DNA of 64,000 nt from Laetiporus sulphureus 93-53 (Eukaryota; Basidiomycota; Agaricomycetes; Polyporales; Laetiporaceae). Shown one piece after another: positions 37,380 through 49,934 of the stretch (positions are counted from its first letter, which is position 1; each line of letters starts with the position of its first letter). The notes under the pieces are model-generated. The model was not told where the DNA came from. It saw nothing but the letters and a program-made list of their open reading frames with translations, and did not search any database. The stretch lies in the NCBI RefSeq assembly GCF_001632365.1, contig NW_024468515.1:155070-219069 (forward strand), in the 5' to 3' direction. The translations under genes and the position numbers were made by a program.

Positions 37380-38695
37380 GCTGAACGAGGCAACAGCGCT
37401 GATTACATTCCATTCATATCCATGCTGCAATCTGCTGCTCTTATGCGTATCATCATCACAGTCTGTTGCAGCTTGCCATACTCTTGCGGTCCCGTCACCA
37501 TCTTCTGATCCGATTTTCTCATCTCCGAGATTGCGCCTCTATTACCTGCTGTCCTACTCTGCTGCTCTCCCGATCTTGGGCTTCGCTTGACAATGTCTCT
37601 CATGCTCTCAAAAGCAACTCTCCGTGAATCTATGAGGCGACTCCTCTTGCATCAGTATCACAAGGCGCCAATGTCACTTTCACGAGGCGTCCAGCACGTC
37701 GACTCGACAGTTTCGCACGCCTTTCTGCATTCCAACTCTTGGCTGAGCTGTCGTCGGACGCTACCCTGTCCGCCAGACGACGACTACGATTTACGACTCC
37801 TGCCGGCATGTTACTATTCCCAGCATATCGCCACACTCCTCGTCATGTCCTCCAAACGAGGGGACGCCGAGACATGAAGCATATAAGCTTCATATACGCC
37901 TCGTTCGGTTGTTCGTGACCATTTTCGACACGACTTTTTGCCTCCAACACCTGCCTCGGTACGCGATGCTCTTGCCTGTCTTCCCAGCTTACATCTGCGC
38001 TTATATGTCGCCGACGAAACTGCTACCTCTTGTGTGCTCAATGCGCACCCCGCCCCATGTTGCAAGCACGTGCATCTCTATGTCTGTTTCCTCTCATCTT
38101 CCATCGGCGATATCTTTCTACCTGATCCTCCTGCCCTGAGGTTGTAGCTCTCGGCCTGCGTCTCATCTGCATCCACACCGCCCTGTTATGCTGCCATACT
38201 ATCTGCCATTTCTCTGGATGTCCTTGATCAATCATTTTCACCGTCTTTATAGCATCGTTTCTCCTTTGGTCCATGTCCTCCGCTTTGCACTATACTACGT
38301 ATCAATTGTCCAGAGATTAATGCAGAAATACTCTCTCGTTCATGCAAACCACCTGGCCTTTATAGTATTTGATGAAAAATGACTTGCATATCACGACTTT
38401 GAGATCGGCGTGATCTGCTATCTTCGTAAAAATGGCCGCATATATCTCGATGATATGTGCATACTTCCTTCAGCCACAACGAAACGCTGAGCCGTGCCCA
38501 CCGCGGGCCCTAACGCCTAACGCCTATGTCTTCTTAGCGGCCTCGCCGCTTCAGCACACCCTCGCGCTTTCAGACTTCACCACCAACCTTCACGACCCTC
38601 CTCGCCCAGTCTTCTGCGCGGCACTCTTGGCCCCGTAACCGCGATAGCGAAATTCAGACTCCTTGCTCAGCGACGTTCGCGTATCCTGCAATCAA
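37380..38695. other. intergenic, no gene supported
   Basis: 1.3 kb, pyrimidine-rich, with short frames only. A small inverted repeat (ATGAAGC, 6-nt loop, GCTTCAT) lies at 37875-37894. The left part resembles the DNA following copy A; the right end should hold the RHO3 promoter. Confidence 0.5.
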
Positions 38696-39966
38696 ATGCC
38701 GAAATGCGGCGGAACACCTGCCAGGCCGACCAAGTTTGGTCGCGGCAGACCGGTGCGTGCCCATTTGGCAGTCCCGCTCTATCCTTCACCGGGTGCCGAG
38801 TGGGACTGTGTTCGGTTACGGCGCGTTGAAGCTGAACTTGCTTTGGGATGGGCGTACACCAGATTCAGCGCAAGATCGTAGTATGCGGAGATGGAGCGAC
38901 CGGTGCGTTTTCATCTTCATGCGAGTCTATCTGGTATCGACAGGCTGGCGCTGACGTGTGTTCGTCACAATCCGCAGGCAAGACTTCGCTTCTGAATGTC
39001 TTCACTCGGGGCTGGTTCTCTGCCGTGTAGTGCGTCCGACCTCTGGCCACCCCTGACCGTCACGCGACTGAAACCTCGTCCGATACAGCGAACCGACCGT
39101 GTTCGAGAACTATGTACACGACCTCTATGTTGAAGACCAACTCGTCGAGCTCAGCCTTTGGGATACCGCCGGTATGTGTGGACGGCTGCCATGCAGGCCG
39201 TGGGGGGCTCAAGCACTGATACGCCCAGCTCGCGCTCAGGACAAGAAGAGTTTGACCGGTTACGCTCCTTGAGCTATGCCGAGACACATCTCGTCATGTT
39301 GTGCTTTTCGGTGCGTGCTGCGTGCTGGCAATATGCGTGTGCATTGGCTGACTGGATTGTAAGGTGGACAACCCGTCGTCACTTGATAACATTGAGCTGA
39401 AGGTAATCTCCAATGACCATCGACCCCGTTCGCCATCTCATCTATGCGCAGTGGATAGACGAAGTGCTTGAATACTGTCCAGGGGTGAAGGTACGCGCAT
39501 ACCCTCTCCTTACTAAAGCGCGTATACCGATGACCCCGCCTACATCCTGCAGCTCGTTCTCGTCGGTGAGCCACGCGCATGAGCTTCCCGAAACCGCGTG
39601 TCTGCATCCCTGACGTCACTAATTTTCCGCCTCAAGCGCTCAAGTGCGATTTGCGCGAGGATCGTATCACGCAAGAGCGGCTCGCGCGGTACGGCGCACA
39701 CACCGTGCAGTACGAAGAGGGCCTCGCCGTCGCGCGCCGAATACGAGCATCGCGCTACCTCGGTGCGTCCCCCCCCTTTGCCTCACCAGTGAGGACATCG
39801 CCATCGTAGCTTCTGACCACTGCACCCGCTCCCACCAGAATGCAGCGCGAAACACAATCGTGGCGTCTCCGAGGTCTTCTACGAAGCCGCACGCGTCTCG
39901 ATCAGCACCCGCGCCAAAGGGTCCGGCACCTACGGCGGTGGTGGCGGAGGATGCGTAGTTGCATGA
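38696..39966 (+). CDS. RHO3: Rho3-type small GTPase, 213 aa
   Basis: Ten exons: 38696-38752, 38869-38902, 38978-39029, 39089-39171, 39240-39310, 39364-39402, 39452-39490, 39553-39565, 39637-39762, 39839-39966. P-loop GDGATGKTSLLN, switch I VYEPTVFENYVHD (rebuilt across a phase-2 intron), switch II DTAGQEEFDRLR, guanine-specificity motifs ALKCD and ECSAKH, and a C-terminal CaaX box CVVA after a glycine run, hence prenylation. The N-terminal extension MPKCGG and LKCD in place of TKCD fit Rho3, which directs polarised exocytosis and actin cables at growing tips. It has ten exons for 213 residues, one of only 13 nt (LVLV). It is convergent with the clathrin gene. Confidence 0.93.
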
Positions 39967-40693
39967 CACTTCTTGCCGGGCCCGAAATCATTGCGGCCAC
40001 CATTCTATTCTGTTGCATACCCTTGTTTGATGATATCACGTAGCTTTCGTCCTTTTTCTTTACTCGTCTCCTTATTCTGGGTTTCGGTTCGCCTGTTGCT
40101 GTGATGTCTCATTTGTTTGACTTGCCGGTGCGCTAAAGTTGTCTCAAACGTATACGTAACGTACTACCATACACGTCGGACGTCTAGCCTAGTGTATCTT
40201 GTGTACTAACATACGTCGTGCATATCGACCATGTATCTTGTATTTCCTGCATCCCCCCGCTCGCTGGTGGTTATCTGGACAGCTACTTTACGGTCTCTCT
40301 TTATCATGCCTTTGCAATGGACTAATTATCGCGTCAATGCGGTATCGTTTCCCACCATGATGCCCTATTTCGCTCTTTTTTTGTCGTCGACGCAAGGAAG
40401 TATCCAACGCGTGAAATGATGAAAGAGCGTCTCATTAGCCAACATGAAGGTCTGTACTCATAACTACAACAATCGTCGAGATATAATATGTTCACAAGTC
40501 CACTCATCAGAAGTTCGCGAAGCCGGTCATCGCCTGTGATGAGAATCAGCACTGACACGACAAGATCGTACATAACGCGACACTCACAGGAGGCATGCCC
40601 ATGGATGTACCATTTGGCATCACTGGCGGTGCCTGTCCTGGGAAACTGCCATGTAGTCAGTAACGATGTTACATGTAGTAAGCGCACAGGACC
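39967..40693. other. convergent intergenic region
   Basis: 727 bp between the RHO3 and clathrin stops. Only short frames; nothing supported beyond 3' untranslated sequence. Confidence 0.5.
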
Positions 40694-43600
40694 TCACCCG
40701 TTCCCTGCAGTCAGCATTAACCGGTTTCCAATCAGACCAGGGTTGATTATCGGCGCCTCTGCCTCCTGCTGCTCCTTCTTCGAATCTTTGACAGACAGCT
40801 CCTGTACCTTCTTCTCCAGCGCAGCCATCTGATAATCATGCATGTTGGTGACCAGATCAACTTTCATGCGATACAAGACGCACCCTCTCCACTGCTGTCC
40901 TCGTGATCTGAATCTTATATGGCATGTAGAAGTCGTTCAGGCCATGTTGCCATGAGAGCTCCTCCACGATGTCCGTCCGCAGGAGATCGAAGCATGTGTA
41001 GAGCATCGCAGCGAAGCACTCCTTATTGCCGATGTCGACGAAGTACGACAGGAGCTCCTCCGCGACGTCGATTGTGGCTGATGTCGCAGCTGTGATGATT
41101 GCGTCCTTATACAACTTATCCTGCTTGGAGAGTGCTATTGACTCTTCCCAGCGGGAGTTTTTCTGCCATCGACAGATTAGATAGTAGGTCAATAGCTTCA
41201 GCGCATCAAGTGCTAACCTTGTAGAGATGAGCTGCGAGTCGCCGGAACTCAAGCAGCTCGTGCTTTTCTAGGCGTTGTGCCAGTGCCACGTTGTTGAAGT
41301 TGTCGAAGCTGTCGATGGAATCCCGCAACGTCTTATAGTCCTCTTCCTCGATGAGGAGGTCGTTGTAGGCGTCGTTGACGGCCTCAATATTGAGCTATAA
41401 TGATGATTGAGTCGGACGATATAGAATGCATGCTTAATGGAACACATACGTGCTGTACCGCGATGAGGTATGAACGGATGAGCGGGATGTGGTCGATTTG
41501 TCGGAACATCCTGACAACACGAGCATGGTCGATGCGCGGGATCAAGACCGTCAGCAAGTCTGTCAGAAGCGTTGGTTGCTCTTGCAGGTAGAATGTGAGA
41601 GCCTTGTAGTAGCTATGACGCAGTCAGCATATGCTACGTTACAAGAGTCACGGTACACGTACATTTCAATGTTGGCGACTCGGACGATTACATCTTTGAA
41701 TTGATTGTGTTCCCATGCGTCCGCAGACCGCTCTATCATCGCCAATGCCGCGTTATCCTATTCGGACAGCATGAATAAATATGTCAACTGCCTAGGCATC
41801 TGGCTCACAAATTCATCGTACTTGATGTACAAGAAAACAAGTTCTGGCCACAGGTGTGCCTTCTCGGTGGCTTTGATGACCTACAACATTGCATGCTGAG
41901 TGCGCATAGATTGACGATACGAGGGAAGCGTATTACTTTCGGAATGTTGATACGAGAGACGAAGAGCTTCAGATGCTCCATGACTGTACATTCAATGTCA
42001 GAGACCGCAATAATCATGTAAAAGCCGAGAGGGGTATTCACGTTTCTCTGGCTTGTACTTGCTGTACAAAACGGATAACTCCGTGAAGATACCCATCTAG
42101 AGGACACGGGTGCCTGTGAGAGAACAATCCGTAGGATTTTGTAACAGCTTACATGCGCCCTTTCTAGGCTGAGTGCAGCCTCCAGAAGCACGAGGATTTC
42201 TTCGAAGTGACCACGACGTTCATACGCTCGCACAAGGGCTGAGAGCTCTTCCTGTGTGGGAGTAAAGCCCTGAGCCAAAAACACGTCCTGGTATGATATC
42301 ACAACTTACTGCATGAACAACAATGTTGAGACCACAAATTTGGGCCAAACGGAACTCTCCTTTCTCCAAACAAGCAGCATGCACCTGCTTCCAGACCCTG
42401 TATATCGCTCAGAGGTGATGACAATCCGATGATACGCATATACGCACTGAGTATTACCAGCCTTCCGTGCGCTTTCAACGGCGGCTTGATTCTCGCCAAG
42501 ATAGATGAGAGTTGTTGCCAGCCGCGCCCAATTAGAGATGCTGGTAAACAGCAGCTTTGCAGCTTGGTACAATTCGTCCTCGAAGCACTTCTCTCCAACC
42601 TCGAGGATGTCCGCAACATTGGTCATTGCCAGGAAATCCTCCATATCGTGCAGGCGGTCTGTCTTGGCATATGCATACGCCAGCTCCGTATCGATCTTTG
42701 GCTCACGGAGCGTTTTGCGTGCCATTTGCAGGTATCGAACAAGGTCGTCGTGCTTTCCTGCATGGCTAGCAATTTCGATGACATCTGCATAATTCGAAGG
42801 ATCCTCCGCCTTGATGTAAGAGTCTGCAATCGACCAATGTCAGGGAGCTGCATTTAGCTCGATTCCGAGATCGCTCACCGATGGCATCCTTGATGCGCAA
42901 TCCGTCCAGTTGGGCCTTCGCTAGCCTACTCCAAACCTCGGGCTTGTTGACCTTAGTGGCATACTCAACACCACGATCGAGAGAGACGATGTGCTCGACC
43001 AGAACGTTAATTGCCATGGCATGTTGCTCATACTTTTTGTAGACGAGGAATGCCTCTTCGTAGAGACCGTGGTCCGTCGCAATCTTAGCAATTTCAGCAA
43101 CGTCATAGTTCTTGAGCTTGTCGATGTAGCCGACGACTTTGCCCTTGTCTGCGCGGATAGCAGTCAACATGAGCAGGTTTTGTAGGTTCCGATTGTCGCT
43201 GAAGGGCGACGGCTCGAGGATCAGCTTCTCCAAAAGTTCGATAAGCTCGATCGGCAGATCTGCTTGCAAGAATGCCTTGACAGTAACCGACACATCGTCT
43301 GGGTCCGTCGACTCCGGCAGCGCAGTGGCGATAACCTGCGTGGTGCCGCACGTCAGGAAACAACTGAGTAATGGAGCGAAACCGGTGACTTTACCTGGTC
43401 AATGAGCTGCCGACGGTGAATGTTGTCCGGTACGAGTACTTGTGCCCATAGCTCGGGTTGGCGACGCTTGACGAGGTATCGTGCTTGCTGCTTGAACATC
43501 GAATTCTCGTTGGTGATGGCAATGAGCTCGTCATCGCACAAGCCCTTGGCATATGCAATGTACGCCAAGTATGGATCCCGAGCCTCGCAGAACTTTCCTA

Positions 43601-46600
43601 CGACCAGTGGTTCGTATAGCTGGAGCGGATGTTCAGTACAGGGCCAATTGACACGCAAAAGACATACTTACATTATTCTCCTTCAAGAATGTCTCGGGGT
43701 TGTTATTTGAGTCGATGTAGATCTTTGCGAGAGCATTGTACACGGCAGAATCCTGGCTACCCTGTTGCACCCGGGCCTCCAACCAAGGGAGGATCAGCTT
43801 CAGTCTGTTCCTGACCTCAACCTCATGAACGAGCTCATCGATAGGGAAGTTGCCCGGGACGGAGGCCAAGAGAGACTTGATCGTCGACTCGTCACAATCG
43901 ACGTCCAGGAGGCCACCAATGACTTGCGGTGTCCGGACCGAGTTTACCCGCTGTACGTATACCTCGATAAAGTTGATCAGCCCGTTCTGGTAGAGGTATA
44001 ATACAAGGTCATGAACGAAGTCGAATCGGTCGCAGACAATGATGAGAGGGAGCTGGTCGGCGAGCTTAGCCTCCTTGAGGAAGTTTTTGACTTTCTCGGG
44101 GCTATAATAGTTGCTCTCCCGGCAAATGCGCTCTACTTCACGAATCTGGCCCGTACGCGTTGCGGCCTGGATGTACTTGAAGTGGACCTCCGGGTCGGTG
44201 CTGAGGTTAACGATTGAGCCCAAATAGTAGTAAAGGCCTTGACGGCGATTTAGAACGCAACAAAAACGTATTACGCTGCCAACTCACCCTCAAAGCTCTT
44301 GAACGACTCGAACATCTCGATAAGCTTGACTGGACCGAGGATGTCAGAGTACTTCGTGGCAATCTGAATGACAACCTGGAGATTCTGCCTCATGTTCACG
44401 CGCAGCATTTCTTCCATGCAAGCCATAGACTGCTCCGTGGTGAGTCGACTGAAGTAATTCACCAGCCACTAAAGCACAAAGTCAACCAGATGCTCAAACT
44501 GTTGTGCACCAGAAGTAACGTACATCCGTCGGGAATGCGCTAGCATGCACTATGACACGTTTGATATCGGCCAAATCCTCGTAGTGTTCGAGAGCCTGTA
44601 TGGGCCTGGTAAGCGGACGATAGCGAGAAAAGCGAGCATGATACAAACCCTCTGGAGCAGACCAGCTTTCTCGCACAGGTTGGCAATCCGTGGGCGGTCG
44701 TAGTGAGTGAACATCTCGTTTCCGAGGATGGCATCGGCGACTTGAGGCGCATGCACGAGGTTCATCTCCAACAGACGTGTCTGCAGATGACCTTGCTCCG
44801 GTTTGTTGTCTTTCAAAGCATCTAGCAGGAACGAGGTCGCAGGCTGGATCATGTTCTGAGACATGAAGATGTCTACCACCTGTAACAGCTCAGTCAACCT
44901 GAGCCTGAATGAATTCCGCGTTGAGGACGTACTCTCTCAACGTCAACCAGAGGACCATTCTCGTCATTCGCCAGCTGCATGGCGAACTCGGCACCCTTCT
45001 CCGGGTTAGTGCGCATGACATGTTGCAGTAGCCCAATGTAGTCTGGGGTATACCCGACCTTCTTAGCATACAACACAATCTTGTCCGTCTGACCGGTCTC
45101 TGCGAAACAGGCAACGACCTTGTTGGGCACGTTCGCACGCAGATATACGCTGAGTGCAAGAGTCATGTCGTACAAGCGAACGATGTCACCGAGTTCCTCG
45201 CTGCATGTGAGCTATAAGAGACGTCGTTAGCTCACTGTACGAGGACGTGATAGTAGGCATACTTTGTTCTCCTTGAGCCACTTCTCCAACAGCTGCTTCC
45301 TTCCCTGCTGGAGGACAGGGCGAGCAAGTTCGACGGATTCGAGGTGGTTCAGCTCGCCCTTCTCAAGCAGGATACCAAAATACTGAAGGATCGGCGAGAG
45401 GCCACCCGGCGGTGCCGGAGCCTGCTTGAAAGACTCGATGACTTGCGCAGTACGAAGAATACCCTAGAGCAAGCAGTTACATGGGAACAAAATCTCACGT
45501 CTCAAGAGGTTGCGTACCCTTGGTGAGTTCGCAGCGACCTTCGCAGCCTCACCAAATTGGCCGCTCTGGAACAGTTGCTGATATTGCTTGATGTACAGGT
45601 CATCTGCACCGGGCAAATTAGCTCTGCTGGCGAGCTTGAAAGCGAGTTCGGTATTGTTGAGGGTCGTCAGAATGTATGGGATGATGGTCTGCTCGTCGAC
45701 ATTGACGCTCAGAACCTGACCCTTCTTGTTAACACCAATGATACCATTCGTTGCCTCGTGCTCAGCTGTGACGAAGATGGTTTCGCCGGAAATGCGGTTC
45801 ATGTAGATGCACGCGCCGGACTCAAGATCATATAGATGGATGAAGCCGTACTTCGTGACGAGGTAGACGATGCCATGCTTCTTCGACACCTGCATCGCAA
45901 CTGGGAAGTCGTTCGTCGCCTCCGGTGGGAAGTATACGTCCACTGCCTTCTTCGTGAACGGGGGATCCGGTGCTTGATGGTCGATCTCCACAATATGCAG
46001 CTTCGCGCCCGTCGCCGTTCGCACCGAGAATGTGAACAGCTTTGTCGGCTTCTGGTGCCCATCCAACTTCAATTCCGCAAACGCAGCCGCGTGCCCCTCG
46101 ATGGGCTGGCTGACACCCCTCTCCCTGCTGTACAGTTGGATGGATCCCTTCACCTTGAACGCAGATGGATTCGTCGTGTTGCCCGAAATCCCAATGAGCA
46201 CGAGCCATTTCTCGTCCGCCGACGAGCGATAGTTGATAATCTGTGCACCAACCAATGTTGGATGCCGGTCGAAGATCTTCTGGGGCGGAGACGTCGCATC
46301 GGTCATGGACCAGTGGTATACCGCAGAGTCGGTGACCATGCCGATAGTCGAGTCTGAGATCCATTTCCAGAATACGACGTCTTCATTGTTGACATGCGAC
46401 TTGACTTTCTGCTTGGTCTCGAGGTTGAAGATCTGCAATGTTCTACCCGCTGTGATGCAACATTCGTGATCTCTCTCTGTGCAAGTATGTCGTCTTCACT
46501 TACCCTTCAGTGCCAGAATCTTCTGGTGCGGGTGCATGATAGCAGAGTCCGCGGTAATGGGTCTACGTAGCACATTGTTGGCATCCGCGAGATCGATGAT

Positions 46601-46810
46601 AACGACTTGGTTCGTCTCTCCGACTTTCTCTCGTACACAAATATAGTGGTCGGACTCAAGGGTCAAGGTCTACGTGTCACGCCTGCAATGAGTGTCCACG
46701 CGTTCTTCAATTTCGGTCGTGCGTACCTGGAACGAAATGGACGCCGGCTGCACGCCAATCGCGGAGAGTTGAAGGTGCTCGCAAAACGCGATGGGCTTGG
46801 AGATATCCAT
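40694..46810 (-). CDS. CHC1: clathrin heavy chain, 1659 aa
   Basis: Twenty-two exons: 46810-46727, 46669-46504, 46449-45518, 45463-45263, 45211-44933, 44879-44649, 44595-44524, 44468-44288, 44237-43672, 43619-43395, 43335-42879, 42823-42448, 42397-42310, 42251-42153, 42096-42042, 41983-41937, 41880-41809, 41757-41663, 41612-41450, 41394-41218, 41162-40884, 40828-40694. The N-terminal propeller starts [20 protein letters not shown] and continues [18 protein letters not shown]. The leg consists of clathrin repeats ([46 protein letters not shown]). The C terminus [14 protein letters not shown] is followed by a short coiled stretch for trimerisation and ends [11 protein letters not shown]. Length is close to the usual 1675 residues. 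It coats vesicles from the trans-Golgi, endosomes and plasma membrane. All junctions keep frame. Confidence 0.97.
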
Positions 46811-47126
46811 CGTTGCTGCAAGACGATAGTGAAAAACACGTCGAGCCCGTCAAGAGCTGCGTCCTACAGCAGTGGTCGTGGTATGGATATGCCAGTCGGT
46901 CTTCGGTTTACGTGTGTTTACCGCCCATGCTGCAACGTCACATCGCTATATTTTGAAGTCTACTACAAACATCATTATCAAGGAGAATCATGCCGCTACA
47001 TTCCTAGTATCCAAGACTGTTCAATACGGCATGCCGAACATCATGCCCTCTGCCAATGGTACGAACGTTGACGCAATATGGTATGTATACAAGTAACATG
47101 ATGTACGTAGAACGTGCAAACGGACA
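46811..47126. other. short intergenic region, clathrin promoter
   Basis: 316 bp between the PQ-loop gene stop and the clathrin start on the same strand. No gene seen. Confidence 0.5.
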
Positions 47127-48532
47127 CTACTCCTCAGCCAGCGCCAGAGCCTGCTCGATGTCCTCCTCTTCCATCAGCGTTGATGCAGGAACGGCATTGC
47201 CGAAGTATATTCGTTGGCCAATGATGACTTGAGAGAGGTTGATGCGTAAATCGTGAAAGCACTTCACTGATATCTCCAAATCCAAACTCACCACAATCCA
47301 CGGACAATTGGAATACTGAGCAAATCTTGAATTGCACAGGAGAGTTCTGGACGAAGAAGTACGCTGTCCTGCAGGCTTCGGTCAGGATACTCAGAAAATG
47401 TGAGACCACTGTCGAGGCTCACTTGAACGCGTCTCCTCCTACCCATCCAAGCAGCGTTGACAGCCGGAAGCCATACAACGACCGTTGTTTGTGATTGCTG
47501 CAGAAGAGAAGTCTGAGCTCGCAATCAAAGAATACGATGGCAATATCCTCCCTACCTAATAACCTGCGGTATCGGCAGGGTGCTCTCTACTCCAAGTGCA
47601 ACAAGCCCGAGAATGAAGATGAATATTTCGGAGCGACCGAAGATGAGGAAGAGTATCGCTTGGCATAATCTATGCGAAATATGATGAACGCCAGAGATAT
47701 TGTAGACAAGCTACATATGCCTACAGGAAGCCGGCAAGGAATTCAAGGTATTGAGTGTAAGTAGGCCATTGCCAGAATGCGAACGGCCTCGTTGACGCGC
47801 CTATGTTCTCCGAGCTTGTACGCGGACGGTAACGTATGCAGATATATAGCAAGGCCAGCTACATGTACCGATCCGGTCAATAAGCACGTGGAATAAAGAA
47901 GCTGCTGAAAGCCCTAGAGACGTAAAGGGACTCCGTGTGACAAAAGTTCAGCAGCAACCGCGATGAGGCATCCTGCAAATTCGCATCGGTGGTCATACTG
48001 CAGCCGAATAGCATCACGTATGAAGCTTAATCCGACAGATTGGTTATGAACCTGCCGACATTACGGGCGCGTTACAGGCGACAGTGATGTCCGGTAGCGG
48101 AGTGGTGCCATGGATGCGATGACGTGCGTGAGGCTGAGCCCATCCATCACTGGTCCAATAGCTTTTGGAGTAGATTCTGCCTCGGTGCTCACCTGGGCAA
48201 GGATCATCAATAGTGACTGCAGCAACAGGGGGATCTCAAAGCGGCTCCCTAACCAGAAGAAGCATCGCGTGATGTTCGCCAGCAACCTGCGCGGTCTCAG
48301 ACGTCAATGCACAACACGTCATAATTTTGAAATGCATCGCACAGAATGGCGCAAACGTCGCGAGAGAAACCTGTCGAGTCTCTGCAGCAAAGTCAGCTCA
48401 TTTCCATCTCGGGTAAGACCGCGGTTGAACGCACTTTTTGCCAACTATTGAGTATGCCTGGTCCGCATAGACAAGCGGAGGTCCAACAGCCATGCCAATA
48501 GAGGCCAACGCAGACAGCCATGCTGGAACCAT
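47127..48532 (-). CDS. PQ-loop protein, SLC66A2/Any1-like, 243 aa
   Basis: Eight exons: 48532-48435, 48381-48343, 48286-48193, 47858-47725, 47669-47556, 47497-47423, 47368-47292, 47227-47127. About seven hydrophobic segments with two PQ-loop halves: LASIGMAVGPPLVYADQAY, ANITRCFFWLGSRFE, then GVESTLPIPQVISN and STLLGWVGGDAFKTAYFF. This order matches animal SLC66A2 (PQLC1) and yeast Any1, endosome/TGN proteins that affect phospholipid asymmetry. The soluble tail is acidic (LMEEEDIEQALALAEE). Intron 3 (48192-47859, 334 nt) is six times longer than the others. Upstream neighbour of clathrin on the same strand. A damaged copy of its last exons lies at about 52909-53115. Confidence 0.88.
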
Positions 48533-49934
48533 CGTGGACACTCGAAGACGAAAGCAAGTACCGAGCGAGTCGCTGGCAACTGGCGGTGCGCCCGATGACC
48601 CCGGGTCCGGCGCCACAGCGCAGTTCCTTGATCACGAAGGAGCGACAGCTACGTCGGAAAAGACACGCTGACTCAGCACGTCTACCCTTCGATGATACTG
48701 CGCCTTACGTATATGCGGATGGCCTCAGAAAGGGGAGGTCCTCGTTTTGGAAGTGGACGCCCTCTGGACGGGTATCCTAGCTTATGTCAGTCAGCTGAGT
48801 ATAACACAATCGTTCCTCTATTAAAGTACTCAAGTACTCAAGCTCAAGTACAGTACTCAACGTTCAATATGAGGGGCGCCAGCGGACAAAATTATGTGAG
48901 CTTAAGATTTGGACTATTTTGATTAGAATCGGCTCGTTTGTGCTTTCGCGTTGTGGCGTACGCTTTGGCACCTGATGTAAGCGGCTTGCGCTTACAGTTA
49001 AGACTTGTGTTTATGACGCGCGCTTGTGCTCAGGCTGCGCCACCAAATATATTCCTTCATTTCCTCTCACCTCCGTGCCTACAAGTGCCCAGGTGTTCAC
49101 TGCGCAGAGCCCACCTCCTCGATTCCTCTCTCAGTACTTCCCCTCTACCAGCCCAAAATGACATGATAGACCAGGCAGCAGAATGACAGTGGCGGTGGAA
49201 CATGCACATCAAGGACACTGTGCGTGGTTGAGATCTGGATGTTCTGTAAAATAGAATGGTCTGATGGGATTCTGCTGGCCGCTAGTGTAGTTACACATCC
49301 TCCTGAACAATACAGGCATGTTCGCAGTGTCTGCCTCTCCTGCAGCATCCGTGAATGGCCCGGATCCAATGTCGGTCTCTCTCATAGTGCTGGGTGGTGA
49401 TGCCTCAAAGATGCAGCATCGAGAAACCCCAGGTCATGCACTGTACATGGCTCAGAAACATGAGACAGGGCCGCTTTTGCTCTGCCAGTTGAGCAGCATC
49501 ACCCGTTTGCGTGTGAAGGGTGCTCTAGCAGGATACATGGCCGACGGAATGGCTCGGAATGGAGATAGTGGTGCAAGCGCGCCTGCGTGACTCATGTGAC
49601 AGATCGGAACATGCCGAAATGCGTCGTGTCAATCAAAGCATAAGCATAATCAACGACCATAGGCGAATAATCCTTTTTGAGGTGCATATATACACAGAAA
49701 CGTGCCGAAATCAATGCGCTATCCGATTTTAACACCTAACTAGGTGAGCATAAACCGTCATTCTCGTTATCTCGAGCACAATATACTTTTGTCCGCTCGG
49801 GCGCGCCAAAGTTCAACGTCACTAACGTCAACGTTTGGCGTTCTGATTGGTCGTCACGCCGAACGAACCACTTGTACCAAGAGACCGCTGTGTCTGATAC
49901 AAAAGTTCATGCCACGGTACTAGCAACTCGAATC
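48533..49934. other. divergent intergenic region, nothing supported
   Basis: 1.4 kb between the PQ-loop gene and the orphan gene at 49935. Short overlapping frames without domains. Near 48820-48860 there is a small direct repetition of the motif AGTACTCA. Confidence 0.5.

Noticed and set aside
37875..37894. Inverted repeat as a terminator hairpin
   Set aside because: A 7-bp stem in a eukaryotic intergenic region has no known terminator meaning.
40861..40883. A 23-nt gap between clathrin frames that looked like a frameshift
   Set aside because: A normal 55-nt intron (40883-40829) with a TATCAG acceptor restores the frame and the conserved ERMAALEKK sequence.
42270..42309. A 40-nt intron acceptor in the clathrin gene
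   Set aside because: The acceptor 18 nt further (intron 42309-42252) gives the conserved VVHA-EEL sequence and a more usual length.
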